Shown in pieces: positions 45,200 through 55,479 of a stretch of DNA of 64,000 nucleotides. A program made the position numbers and the translations under genes. Numbering within the stretch: position 1 is the first letter of the stretch; every line of letters begins with the position of its first letter. Origin of the DNA: Phascolarctos cinereus. Taxonomy: Eukaryota; Chordata; Mammalia; Diprotodontia; Phascolarctidae. A model generated the notes under the pieces. It was not told the DNA's origin, made no database searches, and saw nothing but the letters and a program-made list of their open reading frames with translations. The stretch covers positions 14,819,501 to 14,883,500 of the forward strand of contig NW_018343987.1 of the NCBI RefSeq assembly GCF_002099425.1, read 5' to 3'.

Positions 45200-45355
45200 A
45201 CTCTGGAGGTCATTCCCCATCCTTCACAGGCTCCAAGCAGAGACTGGATTGACCACTTGTGGAGATCATTAAAGAGGGAGGCTTTTGTTCAGATACAGGT
45301 TAGACTGTGTACCTTCTGAAATCCCTTTGGGATCCGAGATTCTGTGCCTCTGCAG
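45200..45355 (+). mobile_element. L3/CR1 LINE 3' end
   Basis: aagcagagactggattga, ccacttgtggagatcatt, gttcagatacaggttaga, ccgagattctgtgcc. Confidence 0.8.
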
Positions 45356-45359
45356 GCAA

Positions 45360-46160
45360 AGAGCCACCAAGCTGTGTTTGCAAGCAGACAGAAAATAGTG
45401 CCATGGGGCAGAGGGCTAAGCACTGGGGTTCTTTGAGGTAGGCAAGTCACTGTTGTAGAGGCTGGGTACTTAAATTTGTTTCTTGGAACTCAAAGCATCA
45501 GTCTGGCTCTTAATGGTGGCTCTCTTCCAGGCTGGCCAGCTTGTTTCTTCAGAGTCCTTTGAAAAGGTTCTTTCCTTGCTAGCCCTTAGATCTGGGTCAA
45601 AACCACTCTCCCTGAAGCCTGAACTCCTCCTTAGCCATCCTGTCCTTGATTCAGCACCTCTTATCAAGACTCTTTTCCTCATTTTCTTTCTGTCTGCTTG
45701 GACAAAATCCCCTCAGCAGCTGCTCCCAGGCTTTAAGCCTTTTCTAGATAATTTGTTTCTGGGCAGTTAATGTACTCTAGCTGCCCCTGTAGTTCTCTGG
45801 GCTACATCAAATCTGCTCGCTTTTCGAATGCTTTTCTCTAAAAACTTCCTTTTTATTTCCTTATGCCACTACCCAAGCCCAGTCACCAGCCTCTGTGAAA
45901 GTCCATATTTTCTGGACTTATTTTCAATTTATCATTCATCAGTTAGTTCTGATGTACACATGTCTAAAACCCAAATTTACATGATGATTTTTTTCTTTAG
46001 ATCTACACAAGAATATATTAGATATCATGTATTTCTTCACCACTGGTTGGAAATTTCCTTATCTGCTTGCAGTTTAATCAAATGCACACTTGCTTTGATT
46101 ACATATCCATGAGTTTAGGTTTTTGGTACCCCAAGGTCTTCCTGCATTTTAGAGGCTTAA
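45360..46160. other. unassigned sequence
   Basis: Two overlapping plus frames (45483-45770 and 45828-46112) have no recognisable motif. No repeat family seen. Confidence 0.4.
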
Positions 46161-46162
46161 AG

Positions 46163-46355
46163 CAAGGGTTTTTAATGTGCGACGCATGAACTTAAAAAAA
46201 CAAACAAACCTGATAACGGTATTTCATTATAATTGGTTTCCTTTGTAAGCCTCTGTGTTTTTTTTTTATGCATTTAAACATTATTCTGAGAAGGGGCTCA
46301 TAGGTTTCACCAGACAGCACCGGAGTGCATGACACAAAATAGTTGAGAATCACTG
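46163..46355. mobile_element. hAT-like non-autonomous DNA transposon, copy 2
   Basis: Ends caagggtttttaatg and agttgagaatcactg; interior atttcattataattggtt, catttaaacattattctg, gggctcataggtttcacc. The flanking octamers gcttaaag and acttagtg match at 5 of 8 positions. Confidence 0.72.
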
Positions 46356-46495
46356 ACTTAGTGGATCCCATGGATTTTAATAAATTCCAGAGTAGTCCAA
46401 ATTAAGTTCAGAGAGCCTTCAAAATACCTGTAATTAATCCCTGCATTCTCCCATTCCTTCCTTCCCCTCGCTCCCTTCTTCCTCTTCCCTTCCCC

Positions 46496-46990
46496 CAGTT
46501 AGTGGCACAGTGGATGGAGCACTGGCCCCAAAGTCAAGATAGTTGTTGTTATTTAGTTGTTTCAATTGTGTCCAGACTCTTCATGAGCCCATTTTGGGGT
46601 TTTCTTGGAAAAGATGATAGAGTTATTTGTCATTTCCTTCTCCAGCTCATTTTATAGATGAGGAAAATGAAGCAAACAGGGTTAAGTGACTTGCCCAGGA
46701 TCACACAGCTAATAAGTGTTTGAGGCCAGATTTGAACTTGGGAAGATGAGTCTTCCTGACTTTCCAGCCTGGTGCTCTATCCACTTTGCCATCTAACTGC
46801 CCTCAGGAGTCAGGATAGACCTGGGTTCAAATGTAGGCAAATCATTTAACCTCTGTTTGTCTCAGTTTCTTTAATTATGAGGTGGGGATAAGAATAGCAC
46901 CTACCTCCCAGGGTTGTTTTGAAGATCAGATGTAAAAGCACTTGGCATAGTGCCTAACATATAATAGATGCTATATAAATGCTTATTCCT
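46496..46990 (+). mobile_element. MIR-family SINE, split by a Mar1
   Basis: agttagtggcacagtgga before the insert; gacctgggttcaaatgta, ctacctcccagggttgtt and ttggcatagtgcctaaca after it. Confidence 0.9.
46543..46805 (-). mobile_element. Mar1 CORE-SINE nested in MIR, with TSD
   Basis: ttgttgttatttagttgt, ggggttttcttggaaaag, aagtgacttgcccaggat, ctatccactttgccatct. Flanks aaagtcaagatag (46530-46542) and ggagtcaggatag (46806-46818) are a decayed 13-bp duplication. Confidence 0.93.
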
Positions 46991-46994
46991 TTTC

Positions 46995-47530
46995 CCCCTT
47001 CACCAGAAAAAAAAAATCTCAGTTGTTTTGAGCCAGGAAATGTCCTAGTTATAACTGTAAGCCCTCAAAGGTTCTAGGATTGCTCTCAGATTTGAAGTAA
47101 GGATTTGAGGCAAAAGAAAAAGTTCACTTATTCAGGCAAATTAGTGCTGCTGGAGAATGCAGGGCAGGGTGATGATGGGAAATAAAGACAGTAATGTCCA
47201 CAGCCCAGGAGAAACGAGGCAGATGGTGAAGCAGCCTCCAGAGATGGTTCATTAACACTTCTCATTGAAAATAGCTTTCCAGGAGAGAACCTGAAAGGGT
47301 TAAAGGCTCTCCTGTGGTTGATAAGACAAGTTTTCAGTTCACTGGATCCCTGGTGGAGTGTGGATGCAGTCAGTGGAACTGAACTTCCCTCTTCCCGGTG
47401 CTGAGTGATCTGCTGCCTGCCTGCGTCAGATGGGGCTTCTCCAGGCCCAGAGGGAGCTTTTCTTTAACCTAGGGAGAGCTCAGCACTGCACTCTAGTCTG
47501 GCCTTGACTGTTGAATATCTTGGGACTGGA
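46995..47530. other. unassigned sequence
   Basis: No repeat family or exon recognised. Confidence 0.4.
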
Positions 47531-47534
47531 GGCC

Positions 47535-47700
47535 TGGGATGTATCAGACACTTAATTAGCACTATCTCCCATCTAAAAGGAGCCAGACACACATAAATTG
47601 CTCCCCAAGGGGGAGGGAAGAAGGCAGAGAGAAGAGGAGGAGGAAAAAATGAAGGAGATTACATCAGAAAAATAATACCATGCAAACATTCACAGGCTTC
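47535..47700. other. candidate conserved non-coding element
   Basis: Unique block with cacttaattagcactatc, acataaattgctcc and ataataccatgcaaacat. A purine-rich tract separates two motif-dense halves. Inferred from texture. Confidence 0.35.
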
Positions 47701-48175
47701 TCACCCTATCCTGCCTACCTTCCCTCCCTCCCCTTCAACACCTGGCTACAGTGCCAGAGACTACTAGGACTCCTAGGCAGGGGGTGTCCCTAGAGCAACA
47801 CACCTGTGCTGGGGGCTCATTACCAAGGAGCAGAATGGGGCCTATGCTGTCTCAGTTAAGCATGAGTTGCCTTTTTCCATGGTTAGTTTGATGTCTAATG
47901 TCTCTGCTGTTTCCCATCGTACAGCCTAGGAAATTTATTAGAGATGTTGTGAGCCGCAGGGACCTAAGGTCTGCATGCATTTCAGAGAAAGCCTGTGTGT
48001 CCATCATGTCCCTGGGCCAAAGATCAATATAACCCTATGGATAATTCACGTCTGTAAAAGACATGAGAGGTCTGCCAAATGGAGGAGGAGGGATTCACTA
48101 GAAAATTCCCCAGCAAATTGCCTTTAGGGACAGCTTTGGGGATAGAGGAAGGACTGGAAGATCTGGATTTGCACA
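47701..48175. other. unassigned sequence
   Basis: No repeat recognised. 47870-47960 is also motif-rich and unique-looking. Confidence 0.4.
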
Positions 48176-48179
48176 GAAC

Positions 48180-48470
48180 GAAGTCCATACTCTTTACCCT
48201 GGCATTCAAGGCCCTCTACATGTGGCTCCACCCTGCCTTTCCAGTCTTACCACACTCTTTCCCACTTTTCGTATCCTATTCATATTTCATATTCAATTCT
48301 ATTCAATTAGAATTCAATTCTATTTGTATTTGATTTCATATTCTATGTTTCAGCCAAACATGTCTACTCACTATTCCCTGAACATGCTGTGCCCCACATG
48401 CTTCCACCTCTGTGTTTTCGCTAATGATGTCTTCCATGTTTGAAATGTACTTCCTCTTTACCCCCTATTT
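48180..48470 (+). mobile_element. L2 LINE 3' UTR
   Basis: gaagtccatactctttac, ggcattcaaggccctcta, ccctgcctttccagtctt. A stretch of attcaattctatt-type duplications lies at 48290-48320. Confidence 0.8.
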
Positions 48471-48754
48471 CTGTCCTCACTTGGATTAGAGTGAATGAAA
48501 TGTGGTAGTTTGGGGATTGTGATTCTATAGTTGGGCAAAGGGCCAGCTCTAAGATGGGAAGCACAAAAAGAGAAAAATAGGAGACAGACCGAGGAAAGAA
48601 GATATACTTTATGAGTGTGGATGTCATAAGGATAGTGAAGGAAAAAACAAATCTAGGGAGTTTGGTAAGGATTTAACTTTGGAACCAAGATCGTGAGCTG
48701 CAGTGAGCAGTTAGGACTAAAGATCCTGTTGGATAGTAAAGGGATTTAGGGAAT

Positions 48755-48945
48755 CAATGATATAAGGCATAGGATTTAGAGTTGGAAGAGATCTTAAAGA
48801 TCCATCTAGTTCAACCTTTTCATTGAAAGATAAGGAAACTGAGGCACATAGAAGGCATGTGACTTGTCTTGGGTCACACAGGAGTGCTAGAGGAGAGACT
48901 TGAACCTGGGTCCTTTGATTCCAAGTCCAGTATTCTTTTCATTTT
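48755..48945 (-). mobile_element. MIR-family SINE (MIR3-like)
   Basis: aggatttagagttggaag, gataaggaaactgaggca, gacttgaacctgggtcct. Confidence 0.87.
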
Positions 48946-49029
48946 CTTTCCTGGATCCTACACTCACTTTAGGCAAATTCCCAACGAGGAAACTCCTCTC
49001 CTGGATGTGATTTAGCATCTGCTGTGTAA

Positions 49030-49145
49030 TTTGTAGTCTCAGAGAGTTGTCCGGTGGAACTAAGATGTTAAGTCACCTATGAAGGATCACACAGTTAGCA
49101 AGCATTAGAAGCAGGGCATGAGGTTGACCCTAGATACCAGTCAGT
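49030..49145 (-). mobile_element. MIR-family SINE fragment
   Basis: ggatcacacagttagcaa sits at the CORE-to-head junction; the rest is weak. Confidence 0.45.
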
Positions 49146-49468
49146 CTGTCGTGTAAGCACTTATTCTGTGTCAGGCACTGTGCTAAGTGCAAAAAATGTA
49201 AAGAAAGGCATGATGCCTGCCCTCAAGGAGCTCACATTCTAATGAGAGAGATGCCATACAAACACCTATGTATAAACAAGATATATGCAAAGTAGATAGA
49301 AGGAATCTAATAGGGAAAGCATTAGAATGGACTAGGAGAGGTGTCCTTCAGAAGATGGTTTTTGAGCTGAGTCCTGAAGAAAGCTATGGAAGCCAAGAGA
49401 CAGAGGTGTGGAGGGGAGAATGTTTCAGGTATGGAGTCCAACCAGTGAAAAGGCAGAGATCTTCAACT
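49145..49468 (-). mobile_element. L2 LINE 3' part
   Basis: gtgtcaggcactgtgcta, ctgccctcaaggagctca, gtgtccttcagaagatgg, gaatgtttcaggtatgga. Confidence 0.9.
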
Positions 49469-49469
49469 G

Positions 49470-49830
49470 TGAAAGACTTAACTACTCTGATCAAGACAAT
49501 GATCCAAGACAATTCTAAAAATGTCATCCGCCTCCAGAGATAGAACTGATGAACTCTGAATACAAATTGAAGCATACTTTTAAAAACTTTCTTTATGTTT
49601 CTGGTTTTCTTTTGCAATATGGATAATATGGGGATATGTTTGCATGACTTCACATGAATAATTGATATCAAATTGCTTGTCTTCTAAAAGAAAGGGGAAA
49701 AGCAGGAAGAGCAAGAAAATTTGGAACTCAATTTTTTTAAAAAAATTATTATTAAAATTTTTATATGTAATTGGGAAATATTTCATGAAATAAATAAAAT
49801 TATATTTTTTAGAAAAAGAAAAGTTAGAGA
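49470..49830 (+). mobile_element. L1 LINE 3' UTR end
   Basis: gaactgatgaactctgaa, ttgcatgacttcacatga, taattgatatcaaattgc, aaaatttggaactcaa, tatatgtaattgggaaat and an A-rich end. It directly abuts the reverse L2, which stops there. Confidence 0.8.
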
Positions 49831-49839
49831 TCTTGTTTC

Positions 49840-50035
49840 AGCTTCACATCCCATCCAGCCATCCATCCTGGCCATTTCTTCAGGTATTTTTTGTGTGTTT
49901 TCTTCCCCCAGTAGATTGTAATGTCATTGAGGGCAGATGCTGTTTTTGTCTTAGTTTCATTTCTAGCACTTTGGACAGTGCATACACATTGTAGATGTTT
50001 AATAAATGTTTATTGAATTGAATTTAATATTTGCT
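49840..50035 (+). mobile_element. L2 LINE 3' end
   Basis: gattgtaatgtcattgag, ggcagatgctgtttttgt, taataaatgtttattgaa. Confidence 0.8.
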
Positions 50036-50099
50036 GTTGTGAAACCCACCCTCTCTCCTAGGACAGAAAATTTCTAAATCACTGATAATAACTTTTTAT

Positions 50100-50245
50100 A
50101 ATTAGATTTAATTCAATAAACAATTATTACATTCCTACTGTATGTAGAATACTGTACTAGGTGCCAGGGTAGATACAAAATTTAGATAAGATCAAGTCCT
50201 TGACCTCATAGAGCTTTTAGTCTAGCTACCTAAGATCATTTTTTA
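50100..50245 (-). mobile_element. L2 LINE 3' terminus
   Basis: caataaacaattattaca, actgtactaggtgccagg, gacctcatagagctttta. Confidence 0.82.
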
Positions 50246-50399
50246 CATATAAAGAAAGCAGCCAGAAAAATGATTGGGTTTTTTTTAAAAATCTAATTCT
50301 GACCAATAAGAAGTAAATGGCTATCCAAGGAGAAATTGTGGGAATGTTGGGAAGAAATGATGATACCATCCCCATCACCTGTGACATTTCTAAGGCAGG

Positions 50400-50880
50400 C
50401 AATATGGCAGAGTAGAGGGAATATAGGACTTGAATCAGGAAGGTTTAGGTAGGAATCCTGCCTCAAACACATTAGCTTTGTGACTCAGGGGAAAACACTT
50501 AATCTCTTAGCCTCTGTGTTATTAGAAACAGCTTGGTGGCACAGTGGATAGAGTGCCAGGCCTTGAGTCAGGAAGGCTCATCTCCCTGAGTTCAAATCTG
50601 GCCTCAGATACTTACTAGCCTGTGACCCCGGGCAAGTCACTTAACCCTGTTTGCCTCAATTTCCTCATCTGTAAAATGAGCTGGAAATGGCAAACCACTC
50701 CAGTATCTTTGCTAAGAAAACCCCAAATAGGGTCATGATGAAAAAACCCACTGAACAAAAACTGTTTCCTTTTCTGTAAAATGAGAATAATAATACTCTT
50801 AATACTCATCTCACAGAGTTGTTGTGAAGATAAAACAAGAACCTTGAAGTACAATATAAATGTCCATTTTAATTAGTGTT
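50400..50880 (+). mobile_element. MIR-family SINE, split by a Mar1
   Basis: ttgaatcaggaaggttta and acacttaatctcttagcc before; ttctgtaaaatgagaata and cacagagttgttgtgaag after the Mar1. Confidence 0.85.
50526..50762 (+). mobile_element. Mar1 CORE-SINE nested in MIR
   Basis: agcttggtggcacagtgg, gttcaaatctggcctcag, tgtttgcctcaatttcct, ggcaaaccactccagtat, gctaagaaaaccccaaat. Target duplication not clear. Confidence 0.93.
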
Positions 50881-50944
50881 ATCTTTAAGTTGGTGATAGG
50901 TAAGGAGAGGACATAGTCTGATGACTACCATGGAGTTGGCTTTG

Positions 50945-51700
50945 GAGCTTACAATCTAATGGGAGAGACAGCATGCAAACAAAAATATGCAAAGCAAGCT
51001 ATATACAGGATAAATGGGAAAAAATTGGGAGAGGAAATGCACTAGAAATAAGAGGGGTTGGGAAAGGCTTCCTGTAGGAGATTGGATTTGAGCTGGAACT
51101 TAAAGAGACATCAGTAGGTGGAATTGAGAAGGGAGAACATTCCAGGTATAGGAGATAGTCAGAGAAAATGGATGAAAGCAAGAGATGGGGTGTTTTGTTC
51201 ATGAAACAGCAAGCCTAATGCCACTGGACTGACGAGTGCATGGTAGGGAGTAAGGTGTAAGAAGCTAGGTTATGAAAGGCTTTGAATGCAAAGAAGAGAA
51301 GTTCCTATTTGCTACTGGAGGCAACAGGCAGCCACTGGAGTTTATTGTAGGAGGGTAACATGATTAGTCCCGTGTTTTTGGAATATCACTTTGGTGGTTA
51401 CATGAAGGATGAATTGGAGCGAGCGGAGGCAGGCAGAAGCCACCAGTAGGCTGTTGTAGTAATCAAGACTTGAGGTAAGGAGGACCCGAGCTACAGTAGG
51501 AACAGTGTCAGAGGAAAGAAGGGGAAGAGTTTGAGAGATGCTGCAAAGGTGAAGTTGACAGCCCATAGCAACAGCTTGGATACAGGAGTGAGAGATAGTG
51601 AGGCATATAAGGAGATGACTTCTAGACTGTGAGTCTGAGGGTCTGGGATGATAGTGTTGCCTTTGAGAGCAATAGGAGAGGTAAGAGTGGGGAGTGATTT
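50945..51700 (-). mobile_element. L2 LINE 3' UTR and ORF2 end
   Basis: gagcttacaatctaatgg, gaaaggcttcctgtagga, aacattccaggtatagga, gccactggagtttattgt, tgttgtagtaatcaagac. The 165-codon minus frame 51342-51839 follows L2 sequence in part (it contains an L-D-Y-Y-N-S-L-L string matching the L2 ORF2 C-terminus) and is not a host gene. Confidence 0.92.
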
Positions 51701-51946
51701 CCAGGACTGCACCTCCCCCAGCCTGTCGAAGAACTGGCCTTTTCCATATTTGTTCAGGGACACATGGATTGGAGATGTGACACTGATTACTATCAAGGGT
51801 GAACACACTGGAAAGGCTGGCCTCCATACCTGCCTCCAAAAGGCATTACAGTTGTATCCAGCTTTCTCTTAGGGTGGGGGTGGGGCACTCTTGGATCCTA
51901 CCTCCCTTTCTCGCCCGCCCCTCATGTGAAAATTTGTTCTCTTTAG

Positions 51947-52165
51947 CAGAACTTCTTAAGCTGGAGTTTGTAAATTTTTTTTCTTTAAGTATTTTGATCA
52001 CTATATTTCAATATATTTGATTTCCTTTGTAATTCTATGTATTTTGTTGCATAGATAACTAAATAAATAAATAAATGAATGAATGAATGAATGAATGAAT
52101 GAATAACATTCTACAAAGGCTTTACTAAACTGCTAAAGGGATCCAAAAATGGTTAAGAACCTTGG
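51947..52165. mobile_element. hAT-like non-autonomous DNA transposon, copy 3
   Basis: Ends cagaacttcttaagctgg and aaatggttaagaaccttgg form an inverted pair. Interior atttcctttgtaattcta as in copy 2. An (AAAT)n(GAAT)n tract at 52060-52105 has grown inside. Confidence 0.72.
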
Positions 52166-52224
52166 GTTAGCCTCTTCTTTAGTGTAGGAATCTAAATATG
52201 TCTATAGGGCATGATTACACCTTT

Positions 52225-52433
52225 ATAGGAGATAAGGTGCCCTTATGGAAAAGGCACTGACTCTGGAGTCAGAGAACCCAGATTCAAATCCTACCTCTTT
52301 TATGTACTACTTGTGTGACCTTGGGCACATCATTTAAACTCCTTAGACATCAGGTTTCCTAGTCTGTAAAATGAAGGAGTTGGATGAGATGACTTCCTTC
52401 ATCTTTTGTAACTCCTAAATTGATGATCCTGAA
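52225..52433 (+). mobile_element. MIR3/Ther-2-like SINE
   Basis: ctctggagtcagagaacc, cagattcaaatcctacct, aaggagttggatgagatg, aattgatgatcctg. Confidence 0.88.
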
Positions 52434-52434
52434 G

Positions 52435-52970
52435 CCCAGGTAATAGTTTTCCTAGACTGGGCTCAGACTGGGCCCATTCAAGCTGACAAGAGCTAAGAGG
52501 TCATGTATTTCATCATGAAACAGCCAGCATGCATGTAAACCATATGCAAATTAGAACTATTACTTTTGTGTCTATGGCTTGGGCTTTTTGCATGGCAGGA
52601 AGCATGCAAACCTCTGTCATCAGCTGGCACTGTCCTTTCCTCTCTCTCAGGCAGAACCAGAAATTTGAACAAGCATTTTGGCCAAGGTGAATGCTGGTAG
52701 CCTGTCAACTTGAACAATCTTGGAATCTCATTAGTCTTAATAAATTAGTGCTTTGGAAAAAGAGGGGATGATAAAGATGATGTGTGAGAATCAATTGCCT
52801 TCATTTCTGCTCAAAGCAAGAGAAGCCATATTCTTTCATTTTCTTCACTCACCCCTAGTAAGTGAGCATAAATATCTTCCAAGTGTCGCTCCCAAAGCGT
52901 TGTGCCTTTTCCTCCCCAACCCATTCCTTAGCCTTTTTATAAATCGAAGTGTCAGATGTTTTGATCACCA
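52435..52970. other. unassigned sequence
   Basis: No feature recognised; the 74- to 129-codon frames show no domain outside the microsatellite. Confidence 0.4.
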
Positions 52971-52972
52971 TA

Positions 52973-53074
52973 TTCCTTCCTTCCTTCTTTCCTTCCTTCC
53001 TTCCTTCCTTCCTTCCTTCCTTCCTTCCTTCCTTCCTTCCTTCCTTCCTTCCTTCCTTCCTTCCTTCCTTCCTT
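52973..53074. repeat. (CCTT)n microsatellite
   Basis: About 25 tetramers with one CTTT variant. The K-E-G-R and P-S-F-L frames are read-through. Confidence 0.97.
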
Positions 53075-53124
53075 TCTTCTCCCCCTCCCCCCATCTCTGT
53101 CTCTTTCTTTCTTCCTTTTTTTTT

Positions 53125-53205
53125 TTAGGCCATTGGGTTTAAATAACTTACCTAGGGTCACACAGCTAGTATCTGAGGTCAGATTTGAACACAGGTCCTC
53201 CTGAG
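53125..53205 (-). mobile_element. Mar1 fragment
   Basis: cctagggtcacacagcta and cagatttgaacacaggtc; only CORE and part of the head remain. Confidence 0.75.
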
Positions 53206-53214
53206 TTGTGGAAT

Positions 53215-53415
53215 GACAATGTGGTATAGTGGAAGGAACTCTGGTTTAGGAATCAGAAAACCTGGGTTCATATTCCAAGTTTGCCATTCACCACTTGGGT
53301 GACTTTTGGAAAATCACTTTCTCTCTTGCAACATCAGTTTGCCAATATATAAAATGAAGAGATTGGATCACGTGATTTCAAAGGTTCCTTCCATCTCTAA
53401 AATCCTACAGTCCCA
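53215..53415 (+). mobile_element. MIR3/Ther-2-like SINE
   Basis: caatgtggtatagtggaa, gaaaacctgggttcatat, tgaagagattggatcacg, ccttccatctctaaaatc. Confidence 0.88.
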
Positions 53416-53419
53416 ATGC

Positions 53420-53810
53420 TTGGCAGATCAGATCAATTAGCCAATGCCTTTCCTTCCTTGCCCAGTTTTACTCACCTCTCCCCAAATATCATCCAATCAA
53501 GTCGATGCAGCAGCTGAAGGGGTGGAGTTGGCTCATCCATTATTGTCTGCAACATGAAAAAAAAATTTCTCTGCAGTAAAACTGCCAAAAAAGAAATGGT
53601 GGGGGTGGGTGGGGTGTGGGGATTAAGATTTGGGGAAGTGAAGGATTTCTGATCTATAAACTCATGTCCTTTTCAAAGCAGGCATTTTCACTACAAGTAG
53701 GAAACTGTCACTTCATGGTGAAATGTAATTTTGCTAAGGGAATGATGACAGTGACAGAGGCAGGTGGAGAGAGATGTTCAAAGGGAGAAAAAGGGACAGA
53801 GACACACTGA
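53420..53810. other. unassigned sequence
   Basis: No feature recognised. Confidence 0.4.
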
Positions 53811-53816
53811 CCACAC

Positions 53817-53818
<2 letters not shown>

Positions 53819-53889
<71 letters not shown>
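53819..53889. repeat. (CA)n(GA)n compound microsatellite
   Basis: About 15 CA units pass directly into about 20 GA units. Confidence 0.97.
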
Positions 53890-53891
<2 letters not shown>

Positions 53892-54129
53892 ACAGGAAAA
53901 CAGAGTTAGAGAACTAGAGGAGACTTACACGAAGAGACAAATAAGCAAATTTCCTCCTGAAAAAATCTGGACTGATCTTGAATTTGCCAGAGAAACTTGG
54001 CTGTTCATGTTTCTTGGAGAAACAGAGCATTTTCTGATGGAAGTAGAGCCTGCTTAGAACCTGAGGTACAATTCAGTGAAAGCAAAAATTGTTAACTGGG
54101 AATAATTAAAACAACAAACCACAAAAAAA

Positions 54130-54215
54130 ACTGTTACATTTACCCGGTGCTTTACAAAGTTCTTTCCTCACAACATCTTTGCGAAGTAGGTGGCATTATC
54201 ATCCCCATTTTCTTT
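54130..54215 (-). mobile_element. MIR-family SINE, tail part
   Basis: cggtgctttacaaagttc, cattatcatccccatttt. Confidence 0.65.
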
Positions 54216-54317
54216 GTCAAAAGACCCCACCCCCACCCCCAATTTTATCAGATTGGGAATTCTCTTCACAGATATGAATTACAACCCCTCCACATCTTAG
54301 TATACAGTTAAATGAGC

Positions 54318-54662
54318 TCATTAGATTACAGGGTCAGAGCTGGAGAGGACCTTAGAGGTCACCTAGTCCAGTACCTGTATTTTACAGATGAAGAAACTAA
54401 GGCCAAAGAATTCGTCAATGGGGCAGAACTGCCCTCTAACCTGTGGATGGCGGGAGCGGAACAGAGCAGGCTAGAGACAGGAGAGTCAGGAATCAACCAG
54501 AAGTTTAATTTCAAAATGAGGGAAGTGGCTTGCAAGTAAGTACGCATGTCAGTCCCGCCCCAGTGGAATAACTTGTCCAAGCTGCTGCAATTCATATTGG
54601 GTGGCAGAGCTGGGATTTGAACCCAGGTTTTCTAATTTCAGCGCTCTTTCCTCAGCACCACA
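54318..54662 (-). mobile_element. MIR-family SINE, split by a 158-bp insert
   Basis: gaccttagaggtcaccta and gatgaagaaactaaggcc before; ataacttgtccaagctgc and gggatttgaacccaggtt after. The insert 54409-54566 matches no family I know. Confidence 0.82.
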
Positions 54663-54894
54663 ACTGCATCTCTTCTGTGGCCAAAAAGGTCAGCACTTGG
54701 AGACTAGTCCTGGTGATGACCCTCTCCAAATTTAACTAGCCAGTTCTTCAGACTGCATCCCCACTTACATCATTGGGGTCCGTTCTCAAAGCCTGCCAGA
54801 GCTTGTAATTCTCTTGTCATAACCAGTTGCTGACACCCCAGCGATAACAGGGCATCAAAGTGGGACTGCAATGCAAAAATCCCCATTATATTGA

Positions 54895-54990
54895 TGTGAG
54901 AACAGGATCTTAGAGGTGAGATAATTTGCACATGGTCACATAGCAGGTAATAATTAACAGGACACAAATTCAGGTGTTCTGATAGCCTTT
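54895..54990 (-). mobile_element. MIR-family SINE fragment
   Basis: cacatggtcacatagcag and caaattcaggtgttctga. Confidence 0.6.
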
Positions 54991-54994
54991 GCCC

Positions 54995-55475
54995 CTCTTA
55001 TTAACTTACACAGGAGATCAGAAAGAATTTCTGAGCCAAGAAAAACCGAGTGCCTCATCTCCACAAATTTTCTCAATTGTGAGGTTTTTTGGACTCAAAC
55101 AAATAAATGAATGGGAATAAGAAAAGGTAAAAGAACCAAAATTCCTAGGGATATCCACTTGGAATTACCTCCCTCCTCCTCTTCCTCCATCCTTTGTTTT
55201 AAATTTCTGCCTTTGTTGTGTATATGTAGCCATCTGCAAAATTTTCTAGGCTCTGAGCCCCGCTCTACAAATATGAGGAGATTCTGGCCTACCTCATTCT
55301 CTATGTGAGGAAGCCATTTTGACATGCTTGGGAATTTCTGTCAACAACATTCCCTATTCTGGGCTTTTATATGGAGGCCACAACATGAAAGGGCTCCCTC
55401 TGTGTAACTGGCTACAATTTCTGTTTTCTTCTAAATCAGGCTTTTGTGTATGAGGTAACATTCAACTTTGCAAGA
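54995..55475. other. unassigned sequence
   Basis: No feature recognised; overlapping frames at 55095-55325 lack motifs. Confidence 0.4.
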
Positions 55476-55479
55476 GGCT

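Noticed and set aside
51342-51839. 165-codon minus-strand frame
   Set aside because: It overlaps the L2 copy and contains L2 ORF2 C-terminal words in shifted order; a transposon remnant, not a host gene.
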